The notes under the pieces: generated by a model
What the model saw: only the letters and a program-made list of their open reading frames with translations
The model's database searches: none
What the model was told of the DNA's origin: nothing
In this document: in pieces, positions 31,493-42,266 of the stretch
Position numbering within the stretch: position 1 is the stretch's first letter
Layout: the number at the start of each line of letters is the position of its first letter
Translations under genes and position numbers: made by a program
Source of the DNA: Corbicula japonica
Taxonomy: Eukaryota > Mollusca > Bivalvia > Venerida > Cyrenidae
NCBI GenBank assembly: GCA_038501625.1
Contig: JAZAYU010000265.1
Span: forward strand, 452,001-516,000
Direction of reading: 5' to 3'
DNA length: 64,000 nucleotides

Positions 31493-31534
31493 GGAGCTGA
31501 AGGTTATAAAGCTGAGTTTTACAACCTTGGGCAC
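31493..31534. mobile_element. Collapsed MITE remnant right of the array
   Basis: Only the two outer ends of the palindromic MITE remain, fused head to head (gctgaaggttataaagctgag then ttttacaaccttgggcac). This looks like a loop-out deletion of the whole centre. Confidence 0.75.
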
Positions 31535-31539
31535 AGGAC

Positions 31540-32250
31540 ACAGTTCTAAAACAATGAATATTCTATACAACAGACTGCTGGGATGTGCAGCATTATGTTC
31601 ACAACTAGGAGTTCATTTTTACCAGGAAAATGGTTCGTTTTGTTTAAAAACAAGTTTGTGTAGGAACCGGGACTTTTTGGCCATGTTTGTTCGTGCATTG
31701 AAGAACATTTATTTTATAGTCAAATTCGCCCTTTGACGTATATTTACACAATAAAATACATAATATCTAACCGTGTCACCTAATCACTGACCGTCCTACA
31801 ACCCACCCCCTCTCTCCCCAACCCTCCCCCGCCACCCCACCCCTCTTCCAAACACGATGCCTCGACTTTAATTGTCGGTAACGAACAATGCTTTTAACGC
31901 GTTTCAATTTTAAATCAAGTTGTACTATTAACATAAAGAAAAACTACAAAATGTGTGAAGCAATATCAATTTTATTCAAAGTCATTTGTTGCAAACTAAC
32001 CGCTGTTTTATGGGATTTTCAAAGAGAGACACTGTTTTTGATGTATATCACAAGCCCGGATATTTTTGAAGATTTACACAATTGATGACCATATGTGTTA
32101 CCGCGGTTTTTGCTTATTTGGATGCAAAGTCATGAAAACGTCCCGTTCTCTAGCAAAGTATTCAAAGTCTTTGAAGTGAAAGGAATGTATAAGTATTTGA
32201 TCATACATAAACAACTTTTTAGTAAATACTGCTTCAGTTATAGATCAAAA
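31540..32250. other. Intergenic stretch, no gene recognised
   Basis: Contains a C-rich tract at about 31800-31850. Short open frames here show no domain or splice signature. Confidence 0.5.
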
Positions 32251-32254
32251 TAGC

Positions 32255-32620
32255 GCTGATGATGATGATCATGATATTGATGATTAACAAGATGATGATG
32301 ATGTTCATGATGACGGTAGTTGTGGTGTTAGTGACGGAGGCGGCGGTGGTGATAATGATGATGATGATGGTGAGGATAAGGTGATGATAAAGAATAAGAC
32401 GATGATGATGTTGTTGTCTGTTTGTTTTGATTGTTGATGATAATGAGTGTGATGATGTTGCTGTTGTTGTTGTTGATGATGATGATGATGATGATGATGA
32501 CGATGATGAGGATGGCGGTGGTGGTGATGGTGATGATGATGATGATAATGATGATGATGTGATGAAGAAGAAGACGATGATGGCGTTGATGAAGATGATG
32601 GTGATTATGATACATGTAGA
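32255..32620 (+). repeat. Degenerate GAT/GTT-rich microsatellite
   Basis: A long mix of GAT, GTT and GGT triplets with many interruptions, longest pure run near 32476-32510. Confidence 0.9.
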
Positions 32621-32639
32621 ATGATGAAGGTCATTTAAA

Positions 32640-35230
32640 ATAATTTATTTTGGATTGTGTACGGTGTTGTTTAATAGGTGTTCTAAACTCTACAAGCAAA
32701 TATATATTATTGATTATATATGACAAGGAGACTTAATGAAGAGCAGCTATTTAATTTTTACTTTTATTGCAAAACACCTAGTTTTTGACAACGATATTAT
32801 TCTCGAACTTTACCAAAACAATCTACAAGTGGTAAAAATCAGTGGCATTGTTTTCCCACGTCAGGCATACCTGTTAGGGAGCAGACAAGATAGTGAGGTC
32901 TCGACCCGAGATAAAGGCAAATATTTTCGCTGAAAACAATGTGTCATTAATTTACCGGCGAATGATAAAGGGAGATAACTCAAGTGTGTTCCGAGGTTAC
33001 TGAAACATGTCTTGAATATCTTGAATATTAGCGAAATGACATTTAATATTCCTTATAATTGCCTGGTAAATGCAATTAAGTCTCGGCCGTTTAGGTTATG
33101 GACCGCTAAATTTTGGTGATCCGGCATATAACAAACTTTGTGCAGGGAATTTGGGGACCTGTAACAGCAAGTCAAGCGTGTTTGGTAGAAAGCGAAAATA
33201 ACATTTTAAAAAGAAAAACTTAGTTTTAGAAAAAAAAACTAATGGTATTGTAGTATTTTGAAGACAAGTTAAATGAAATTGATATTGAAAAAAATGAATT
33301 TCGACTTTAAAAATAGCTATCATTTTTGACGGAATGTAAACAAAAATTCCGCAGAGACCAGGATGATACACTTGTGACTAACATGCCGAAGAGTTTTTGA
33401 ACTGTAAGATTTTGAGGGCTAGAGCCAATAGTCAATTCACAACTTGATGAAAGGTTATAACTGAAGTCTACGAGATATGAATTGGTGGTATGTAACCTTT
33501 TTTCATACAAGTTTTTCCAATTTTGTTACAACAAAAACAAATACAACAGCAGCAACACACGACAGCAACAAACAGCATTAACAACATTCAGTTAGCATCG
33601 GCTCATCGCATAAACACGTAATCAGCATTAGTAGTTTATAACCAAGTTTGACTTTTTAATTCACACCCACAATAAACATAAGGCCCAGCTTCCGATTTTT
33701 CCCGCACAATCTTAACAATATCTGTATAAAAACTAATTGCAATTCTGTGTAACGTGATTACAAAAAATTGTCAATCCACAAGAATGCGTCAGTCGGAAAA
33801 CACGCAAGTCACAACCGAAGTAACGCCAAGCAAAACAAAAAATCAATAAAAAAGACTTAATAACAATATGCAAATAGATGTCAAACACTTAATAACGAAA
33901 CGTCGTCTGTAGAAATTAACCTCAAAACCAAGAACGAAGAAGATAAACAAATGATTTTTAAAAAATCATTTTAATGTTTTGTGGAATCTTGGGTCATGAT
34001 TTTGCAAGGTTTCAGAACGAAAATATTATATGCTATGGTTGTATATTTAATACATGCAAACTGGTTTTTAGCAATTAATGTGTACAAAGTTTTAGGAGAT
34101 AACTCTTGATGATTTCGCTTTTGATATGTTTGGAGTTCGTTCCCTTATTCCCTCGCTAAATGTTTTAATGGTTATTTTATTTTTCTTTCAGTTTTGTCTG
34201 CTGCATTGGAAAACAAATGTTCTCATTTCACTTTTCACAAAATTGTGAATATCCTTTTATATTTTACTTATCTATTTTAACCTAAACAAAATAAAGTTTA
34301 TTGTTGTTGTTTGCCGTCTCTTACTTAATATTTGAATGGTAAACTTTCGTATTTCCGGTATGATTTATGGGAATTTTTCTCCTCAAGCAGGTGTTGAATG
34401 GAATTGTATTGTTGTTTTGGGGTTTCTTATCAAGATTAGGGTTATTTCAAAATATTTAGGTAACTTTGGAAATGATTTAGATGTCTTTGGGAAGGTAAAT
34501 AATTTGATATTATTTTTAAAAGTTTTAAAATTATTCTATGATTGAAGGTTCTCGATATAGGTTTAGGTTTTATTAAAGAATAATCTTTTTTACAGTAAGT
34601 AAGAACGTTTTCTTTTATTATAGTGACCTATGTACAAGTGACATATATATGTAATATATATATGTAATACATTATTCTAACGTAATACAGAGCCCATGGG
34701 TCTATAAGTCACGTTTAAAAAAAACATTAATTTGTCTTTCTTCACATGACTTCTGTTGAATCAAAATAATTTTTTCCTGATTTGTTTTTGAATTTTTGGA
34801 AATAAAACATTTGCTTAGTATTTATATCATCAATTACTATTAAAGTAAAGTCTACTTTATAAGAAAACCTTCTAATATATTTTGCAATCAGGGTGAATTT
34901 GGACTAAAACACACACCTGTTTGTCTGCAGATTGATTATCACGATTATGAAATATATTAACAAGGCATTTTTTTCTCGATTTTTCATACTATTTACAAGA
35001 TATAACAAAGTGACTTTCATTTTCAACTAGACGTTCATCACATATTAACAAAACAATATGCTCCACAGCCTGCGTCCCATTTACTTGAAGCTGTTTCTTT
35101 TATTTTCTTTTGTTAATCAGATGTAGCCGAAATTAATATTTATTTTGGTACTTTTGCGCTAAAGTTAAGCAAACATAAGATAATTCTGCGAAATTGTAAA
35201 TATGATGTTTGTGATGATTGCCATGATTAC
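32640..35230. other. Intergenic stretch, no gene recognised
   Basis: AT-rich DNA without a convincing exon. Short ORFs on both strands are not supported by splice sites or known domains. Confidence 0.5.
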
Positions 35231-35234
35231 ATGG

Positions 35235-35482
35235 GAGGCACGCCACGAGAAAAGGTACCTTCGGGCAGTTGACGTCAATCCTTGAAACGACGTCATAAAG
35301 TTGAGCAGACGAATTAATATTATTATGCAATTCGCTGTAAAAATACCATTTTATTGTCAAAATGTGTAACAAAATCACATTTTAGTTATAAGAAATTGAT
35401 ATATAGACGTTCTTTTTAAATTTAGTTAAAACTTAAATATCACAAAAAATGACCGAAGGTACCTTTTCCCGTGGCGTGCCTC
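35235..35482. mobile_element. MITE with 29-bp TIRs (gaggcacgccacg...)
   Basis: Left end gaggcacgccacgagaaaag and right end cttttcccgtggcgtgcctc are inverted copies over about 29 bp with one mismatch; the inner part contains ggtaccttcgg. The interior carries tgacgtca-like words. Related diverged copies lie at about 4940-5160, 26080-26310 and 37970-38150. A target duplication could not be fixed with confidence. Confidence 0.8.
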
Positions 35483-35540
35483 GTTTTATTGGGTAGGCGC
35501 TTTTCGCCGAGTAGGGAGTATATCATTTTAAATTCACATT

Positions 35541-35790
35541 AGCGCCATTTGCCGTGTGGCGGCCGTAAACAGTCTCTCCGTACATGAAGTCAGTACTGTT
35601 ATCGATAAGTGATCAAATTCCGGTGTCAATAAGTGATGATTACGTTCACAGGGTTATCCAATCAACCTCTTTTTTTGGGGGGAGGGGGGGGGGACAGCCC
35701 CGGTTAGCTCGATAGGTAGCGCAATTGGCATTGCATGGGTAGGTGCGGTCGCCGTACGTTTTCGCTTCCAGTAGGAAAAATTCATTTGAT
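35541..35790 (+). mobile_element. tRNA-related SINE copy (diverged)
   Basis: Same family as 39111-39545, opposite strand. It begins with gtgtggcggccgtaaacagtc and continues to a polymerase III A-box-like ggttagctcgataggtagcg at 35702 and the diverged tgcggtcgccgtacg part. It ends about 115 bp before the LRR gene start codon and contains a poly-T/poly-G tract at 35670-35692. Confidence 0.7.
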
Positions 35791-35904
35791 CAACTTTAGA
35801 AAGCATAAACGGATTCTGTCTACATATTCTATCACGCATTTTAAAAAAATGTTTTTTTAAATTTATTTTTAGACACAATTAGAGTACAATCCAGAAGCCT
35901 TATT

Positions 35905-37931
35905 ATGGTCATTCCGAAGTTTTCATGGGTAAGTAAACTTTATATGAAACCTTTATGTTATGAAAACATGTCATAGGCATAATCAAATTCTTAAGTCAGG
36001 ATTTATTTATTAAATGGTTTTTGACATCAAATACAATTTACTATTAAATAGATGGAAAGTTTATGAAATCATAGTCAACTGATATGTTAATGTCGATTTC
36101 AGTTAGATTTTGGCTTGCAACTCAAACATCAAACGTGTTGCTCAGCAACTTATATTTCCGTTGAGAATTAAAGGGAAGTTTAAAGGACATAACGCCGCTC
36201 GTAGTCAATCACGCCTTCAAGTTGCTTTAATATAAGGCACACATTTGTTATTGCTTCAGCGCTACATTTACCATTTAAATCATTAGATAACGAGTTTTAC
36301 AGTTCAAAACCCGAAAGGAGAATGAACCCAGAGCGATAAAAATAATTGATTTACAGCAAAACCTTACTTGAAAGTAGAACTGCGTCTTTGGAGAGACAGT
36401 TATAACAATAGTCACATGACAAAAAAACATGATCGGCGTATTATGAAGTAACACACTTCACAAGACGCAGTTCAGCAGATGTTTACGGACGACGCTTGTT
36501 GGCTCAATATCTAACTCAAATCGAAATTTGTAGTAATAAATATGCTTTTTTTCTTCGCAGTTATTGCTTGTAACCATCTCCCTTACCATCCGAGAACAAT
36601 CGGCGTTCGTCTTGTCTGACCAATGCCCTGCACCCGCGCCTTGCAGTTGTCAAGGCAATGCTGACTACGCCATTATCGCTTGCAATTTTAAACAATTGAC
36701 CACCATCCCACAGTTTACAACAGCGTCCATCCAGACGAAGAAACTCGTTTTAAACTTATTTGGCAATTCTCTACGATCGCTTCCTCGAGCTGCATTCAGC
36801 AATCTTGCAAGTTTCAACGCATCAACGGTGGAACTTCATTTAAACTTTAATAACATTACTTTTATAGACGACAATGCATTTGATGGTATTAACAATGCAG
36901 TTACAATTGTACAGCTACAATACAATGCCCTAACTACAATTCCAACCGCAATTGGCAAGCTAAGAGCTCTGGAATATCTCGACGTTACCAATAATTCTAT
37001 AACTTCTCTCAACCCTTCTGTGTTACAAGGGATGTCTCATTCATTAAAGACTCTCCATTTAGATTTAAGCCAGTTTAGGTTTTGGCCGGACGCACTGTCC
37101 TCATTACACGCACTATCTGTTCTACAACTTTATAACCTTAATCTTCAGTTCCTGAACGCTTCTGCGTTCTTCGGTTTCCATAATACCCTCACCGATCTGA
37201 CTATTTCGCAAACATCTATCGTAGACCAAGTTTCCACCGCTGCGTGCCAGCTTCCAAACTTAAACTATTTCAGACTTCACGGTTTTGATAAGCCAAAACA
37301 AGGAGTATCGATACTTAACAATTGCTTTGCTCTCAGAAATGTATTCTCCGTAGAAATCATCAACAATCTTACCCACTTTCCAAGTGATATCTTTAAAGCA
37401 TTTCCTTATCTGACCGACTTGAGTCTTGGCCAGAACCTTTTGGAATATATAGAATCGGAGTACATCCCTGTTACAAATGTTCTAACTCGGCTTGATCTCA
37501 ATACTAATAGATTCAAACGCATTCCCGCAGCTGTCAATTCCATGGCTAATCTTACATATCTGGAAATGAGGAGCAATTTTATAGTTTCAATCGAAACAGG
37601 TGACCTCGATGGTGCCATTAACTTGCAAACTCTTAATCTCAGAGACAACCCATTAAGGTACATATCTAGCGCCGCTTTTATGAAAAACAGCCGGCTTTTT
37701 CAAATTGATCTTCAGTACACCTACCTAACAACTGTCCCAATTGCACTAACCACCGTGCACAGTCTGACAAGTCTTGACATGAGTAAAACCAAGATTGACT
37801 GCTCCTGTCAAATGTCCTATCTAAAGGGCTGGAACATCACAAACATTGCTACCTTTCGGGGACAGTGCGTCAATTTGGGCCTTGACCTCAGGTTTTATAT
37901 ACAGGGATCTCTTCAGGGATGTCCAGCATAA
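35905..37931 (+). CDS. Secreted leucine-rich-repeat protein (two exons)
   Basis: Exon 1 (35905-35928) is a 24-base coding microexon for MVIPKFSW and ends TGG/gtaagt. Exon 2 (36561-37931) follows ttcttcgcag in phase 0, giving 464 residues. The joined N-terminus (MVIPKFSWLLLVTISLTI...) makes a signal peptide that neither exon encodes alone. A cysteine N-cap (CPAPAPCSCQ ... C) precedes about a dozen LRRs with LxxLxLxxN-type spacing (LEYLDVTNN, LTRLDLNTN, LQTLNLRDN). A C-cap (CSCQMSYLKGW ... C ... C) follows near the end. There is no transmembrane segment after the C-cap, so secretion is predicted. Similar LRR proteins are often named after the non-catalytic Oplophorus luciferase subunit or after chaoptin/slit relatives; the binding partner cannot be inferred. 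Confidence 0.85.
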
Positions 37932-39110
37932 TTTACTCTCTGTATATAGTACTCAAAAAGGGCCGCGTTAATTTTTGTAGTCTGTATTTTCTCAACTATC
38001 TGTTATTTTCTCATAACTTAAAGGTGTTTTTTAGCATTTTTTCAATAAAATGGCTCTTTTACCGCAAAATGCATAATAATGAATGTCGTCAGCTTAAATT
38101 AATCAACTGTCCGAAGGTACCGTTTTCCGCGACGCGCCCCATATCATATGGAGCTGTGTAAGCAGTGTTTTTGTATCTCGAAACTTTTCATATATTTGTT
38201 TTGTTGATTAGTAGAAAGCAAAATGACAAGAGATGCTTATATTTTGTCATAATGTTAAACAGTTGCCAACTGTCCTATACAGAAAACAAATCTTTTGATA
38301 TTTTATGTTTTGTTAATTTCCAAATGTCATTAAACCTAGAATTATTATTGTTTTGTGTTGTATTTATTGCTCTCTATCTGTATCAATCATTAATGGTGCT
38401 GGTAAATATCTTGAAACATGTTGATAATACTTGTGATCATTGCATGTACGCAAAGTTTGCTAAGCACCAAGAATATTTTTAAACAAATCAATCGCTGTAT
38501 GCCAGTTATTAGCTTTATTTCTTCTTATGCATCTGATTGGTTATTTATGTGTATACTTGAGACCTTATCGATAATATAAACTTTTTCAAATGTAAATATC
38601 ATAAAAATATATAATGCAGACGTCTTTCACATAATCTGAGGTTGATGCTTAGCACACTTTGAGTGGTATATTACAGACAATGATATATTAATACAGGGTT
38701 TCCAGTTGACCTGGAAAATGACCATTGACCCCTTGACTCATAAAATTTTCAAACCCCTTCTTTTTTGACCCCCTTGATTTCAGCTGAAGGCTCATTTTCC
38801 TTAAAATAAGGGTGTTTATTGCAAGAATCCACTAAAAGTAACCAATTGACCACTGAGATGTAGCAGCTAGTAAAACCCCTGATAGATGTAATATACATCT
38901 ACAGGATTTAACGTGATTGCCCATTTTTACTGAAATACATGTAATTAACTCATTGACTAAAAGAAACAGCAACAACAAAAATCAATGCGTTATTCGATCC
39001 TTAGAAATGTTTGAGTCGTATATAGTCAACACACTGATCAGTATTGGATCAGATCGATATTTTATCGCGTTTATCGGGGTATAGAAAACATTTGGGTTGC
39101 TCGTAGGGTC
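37932..39110. other. 3' region of the LRR gene and repeat debris
   Basis: An AATAAA at 38044-38049 could end the LRR transcript. It lies inside a copy related to the 35235 MITE (ccgaaggtaccgttttccgc at about 38113). No further coding sequence is supported. Confidence 0.45.
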
Positions 39111-39545
39111 TTAAATGATAGTGTCTCTAGCTGGGAGCGAACCCGCACCGTCACGGCGACAGCGCCTAGCCATGCAGTTCCTGCGACGTAACCAACTGAG
39201 CTAACCGGGACAACGCCAAAAAACGTTGATCGGATAGCCCTGATATACGTAACAATCACTGCATGACATCGGTAACGGGTTATTTTACTGATAACAGTAC
39301 TGACTAAATGTACGGGGAGACTTTTTACGGCCGCCACACTGCACAAATAGCGCTACTGTGAATTTCAAATGATAGTGTCTCTAGCTGGGAGTGAACCCGC
39401 ACCGTCACGGCGACAGCGCCTAGCCATGCAATTCCTGCGACGTAACCAACAGAGCTAACCGGGACAACGCCAAAAACCGTTGATCGGATAGCCCTGATAT
39501 ACGTAACAATCACTGCATGACATCGGTAACGGGTTATTTTGACGA
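39111..39545 (-). mobile_element. Two tandem tRNA-related SINE units
   Basis: Segments 39111-39292 and 39366-39541 are nearly identical. On the minus strand each holds an A box (ttagctcagttggtta; the 39366 copy has one change) and a B-box-like gcgggttcgctccc (ttcactccc in the second copy). These are 40-50 bases apart, a spacing longer than in a standard tRNA. Between the two units lies a conserved piece (tgtacggggagactttttac ... gcgctactgtg). That piece is also found in introns of the neighbouring protease gene and at 35541. The boxes suggest polymerase III transcription; mobility is inferred from the dispersed copies. Confidence 0.75.
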
Positions 39546-39642
39546 ACTGAAAGGAAACAATTGTTGTTTTTCATATCCAGATAAAAGATCTATCCAATAA
39601 TTAAATTATTATTTCTAATTGTTTTATATTCTCGATTCTTAC

Positions 39643-39768
39643 TAAAATATCGAGGAGGATTTGTAACAACTCCTCCTTTGGAATTGCTGCTGGAACAGGC
39701 ACCCTGACGACAAAGTGAACGAGGGTACACTTTTTCGCAGTGGCTCGTGGTAACACGTGCTCGTCCAT
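39643..39768 (-). CDS. Weak exon-like ORF downstream of the protease gene
   Basis: The minus-strand frame encodes a balanced peptide (ATAKKCTLVHFVVRVPVPAA, then KEELLQILLDIL) and ends exactly at a donor-like TTA/gtaaga in phase 0. It may start at the ATG at 39768 or continue upstream. No partner exon or known family was recognised. It could be a relic or chance. Confidence 0.2.
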
Positions 39769-40191
39769 GTCATTAGACAAAAAGATTGGACACAATACAA
39801 TTGTTTGTTTTAAGTCACTCACCGGATCAAATATGTTCCAAATGCTAAATTGAAACAGTCCGAAGAAAGACTTATATCACAGTGAAGTGCACGATGAGTG
39901 TAAATATATGTGACTTTTAGTAAATACCATAATTACGAGTATATGTGCTGTAAAACTGGTATAAATTACAAGGGTCTCTAACTGTTGGCTTTCGTTTCTA
40001 TTCGCAAATTTTAACTTTGTTTTCTGAAATAGATGAAACCAAAATTGCTGCTTCTTTTTCAGATTTATTATATATTGATCATATTTCAAGGTCATGCAAA
40101 CAATAATACATGTATACAATGTTTGAATACTCAAATTAGAAACATAACCATTGCAATACAATCAATGATGTCACATTTCGTAGCGCACATT

Positions 40192-40197
40192 TTTATT
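40192..40197 (-). promoter_or_regulatory. Polyadenylation signal of the metalloprotease gene
   Basis: AATAAA on the minus strand, about 35 bases after the stop codon at 40232-40234, which suggests a very short 3' UTR. Confidence 0.55.
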
Positions 40198-40231
40198 GAA
40201 CCGCATAAGTTCAAGACACGAACCCTAAGAT

Positions 40232-42266
40232 TTATCCTACTATTGCGCTACTATGGCAACTAAGGCAACAGCCTTTCCTGGATTCCTCTGTTAATGTCCC
40301 GCATCGGCTAGGTGAACAACCAGTAAACTTGTCACCATACTCACATCCTGTCAAAACAGTAAGTAACTGGCTGATACAACAATCAGATACTAAATAAATA
40401 TTTCCGATGAGAGATGACATTGTTTAAAGTATTTATGTTAAACTGTTCTTTTTGTAATTCCATCAGATAGGAAAAAGTCCCTCTGATGAGAGATGGCATT
40501 GATTACAGTTTTTATGTTTTCTTTTTTGAAAACATTTTAATGCTCAGGCTAAGTGGTCCGTCTATATGGCGATTGCTTAGCTGTTCGTTCGTCCGTCATT
40601 TTGACAACAGCCTGTAATGATTCTTTTAATTGTTGCACAAGATGGCGATCGTATTGTATCGACTGAGCAATCTTTCATCGGTTGCAACAACACTGTTCTG
40701 CTTAATTCAGTAAAGTTGCTGAATAGATAAAAAGATAACTTTCGAAGCCACTGAACACAAAATATATAATAATGAATGTTGCAGGCTAAGTTTATGAGTC
40801 TTTAATAGGCTGTAACGAGAATACATGTTACTTTCCACGCAGTATTTCCCAGTTAGAGTGCAATTAAATATTGTAAATACAACATTTTAAAAATCAATTC
40901 AATAACCTGTCAGTACAGAAAGCTAATAACGAATGTATACTCTTTCGTCTATTAGAAAAATAGACATTCTAGATGGGGATAAAGCCGGGTTGCACTTACC
41001 ACCCCTTTGGGCTGCAATATTTAAATGTCATAGGGATTTGGGCTAGAAAGTTATAAGCTAGAAATATCATCATATAATTACCCCAAGACTGCATCAAATG
41101 AACCACCTTTCTGGAGTCTTGTATCCAACCCTGCAACTCCCTACCAATATCACTCCATGATGCATGTTAAACAAAATAAAGTCTTACCAACGCGGGCAGC
41201 GTCATACAATTTCCCACACGCCTCACAGCAGGTATCATTGTTTTGTGCATAGTAACAATTTGGACTATCTGCTTGGCTCTTGACCATATCGGCACAGCCA
41301 TCGGCTTTATCGCCGTACTCGCAACCTGCAAGACAATATGTTTTAGACTCGGTAATAAAATTCAAAACTGCTTGGCTCTTGACCATATCGGCTGATAATA
41401 AACTGCTGAAAACAATGCTGTCGGTGCACCATAAATTATTTGCGGTTGCGCAATAAAACACCTGAATCGACAGTAGGGTCAATTTTAGGATAATAACCTC
41501 ACGTCTATCTTCTAGAATGTCGTAAATACAAATACGTTTTTCTAAGTCATTTAAATATGTAAGACAATATGTTTTAGGCTCGGTAATAAAATTCAAAACT
41601 GCATTATTTTGCGTCGATAAATGAACATAGTCTTATTGTTTCCATTAACTATAATAGTCTTATTGTTTCCATTAACGATTTCGTTTTACTTGCATGACGG
41701 TATTTCCCTTGTGTGCGAGTAATGGTGTAATGAATCATAAGTTCAGATTCACTTAAGAATTAAAATATTACATATATACATATCTAAAAGTTATGGACTA
41801 TGGCTGAGAAGCCTACTTATACATATGTATAAATAATGTGTTTAAATTGTGTTAATAAGTCACGTTTGCAATATAAAAATAATAGATAATAAAGTTCTTT
41901 TCAAAGGATAGTAACAAAAGTTAATAAACTGCTGAAAACAATGCTGTCGGTGCACCATAAATCGACGAAATACCTATTTGCGGTTGCGCAATAAAACACC
42001 TGAATCGATAGTAAAGGGTCAATTTTAGGATCATGACCTCACGTCTATATACTAGAATGTCGGTAATACAAATACGTTTTTCTAAGTCATTTAAATATGT
42101 AAACCTTTCACATCACGTTTGATTTTTGCACAGGTTTCGCAGCATGACTTTTGTGTGTACCAGTTGTAACATGCATAGTTATTATTGGGTTGTCGAATTT
42201 GTTCACACGTGAGATGATTAAAGGAAACCCGGGTATCGTTTACTTGGTCACCCATCGGACAACTCT
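40232..42266 (-). CDS. Protease C-terminal part: three six-cysteine module exons
   Basis: Exons 42266-42105, 41325-41188 and 40347-40232 each encode one small module of the pattern C-x(2-3)-GD-x(n)-C-x(n)-C-x(n)-CC-x2-C. Examples are SCPMGDQVND...CCETC, CEYGDKADGC...CCEACG and CEYGDKFTGC...GCCLSC. The first two exons are phase 1-1 and the last begins in phase 1, so they can be duplicated without shifting the frame. The spacing resembles PLAC or ShK-like cysteine modules that end many ADAMTS proteins, but the family assignment is uncertain. The last exon ends in TAA at 40232-40234. Confidence 0.82.

Noticed and set aside
38165..38482. 105-codon plus-strand ORF after the LRR gene
   Set aside because: Hydrophobic, AT-driven composition with no domain; it more likely lies in the LRR 3' region.
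39130..39220. Possible functional tRNA gene
   Set aside because: A and B boxes are present, but no full acceptor stem or anticodon arm fits, and there are several diverged copies. SINE is the better call.
39071..39513. Minus-strand ORFs in the SINE pair
   Set aside because: They translate tRNA-like polymerase III boxes; the repeats explain them.
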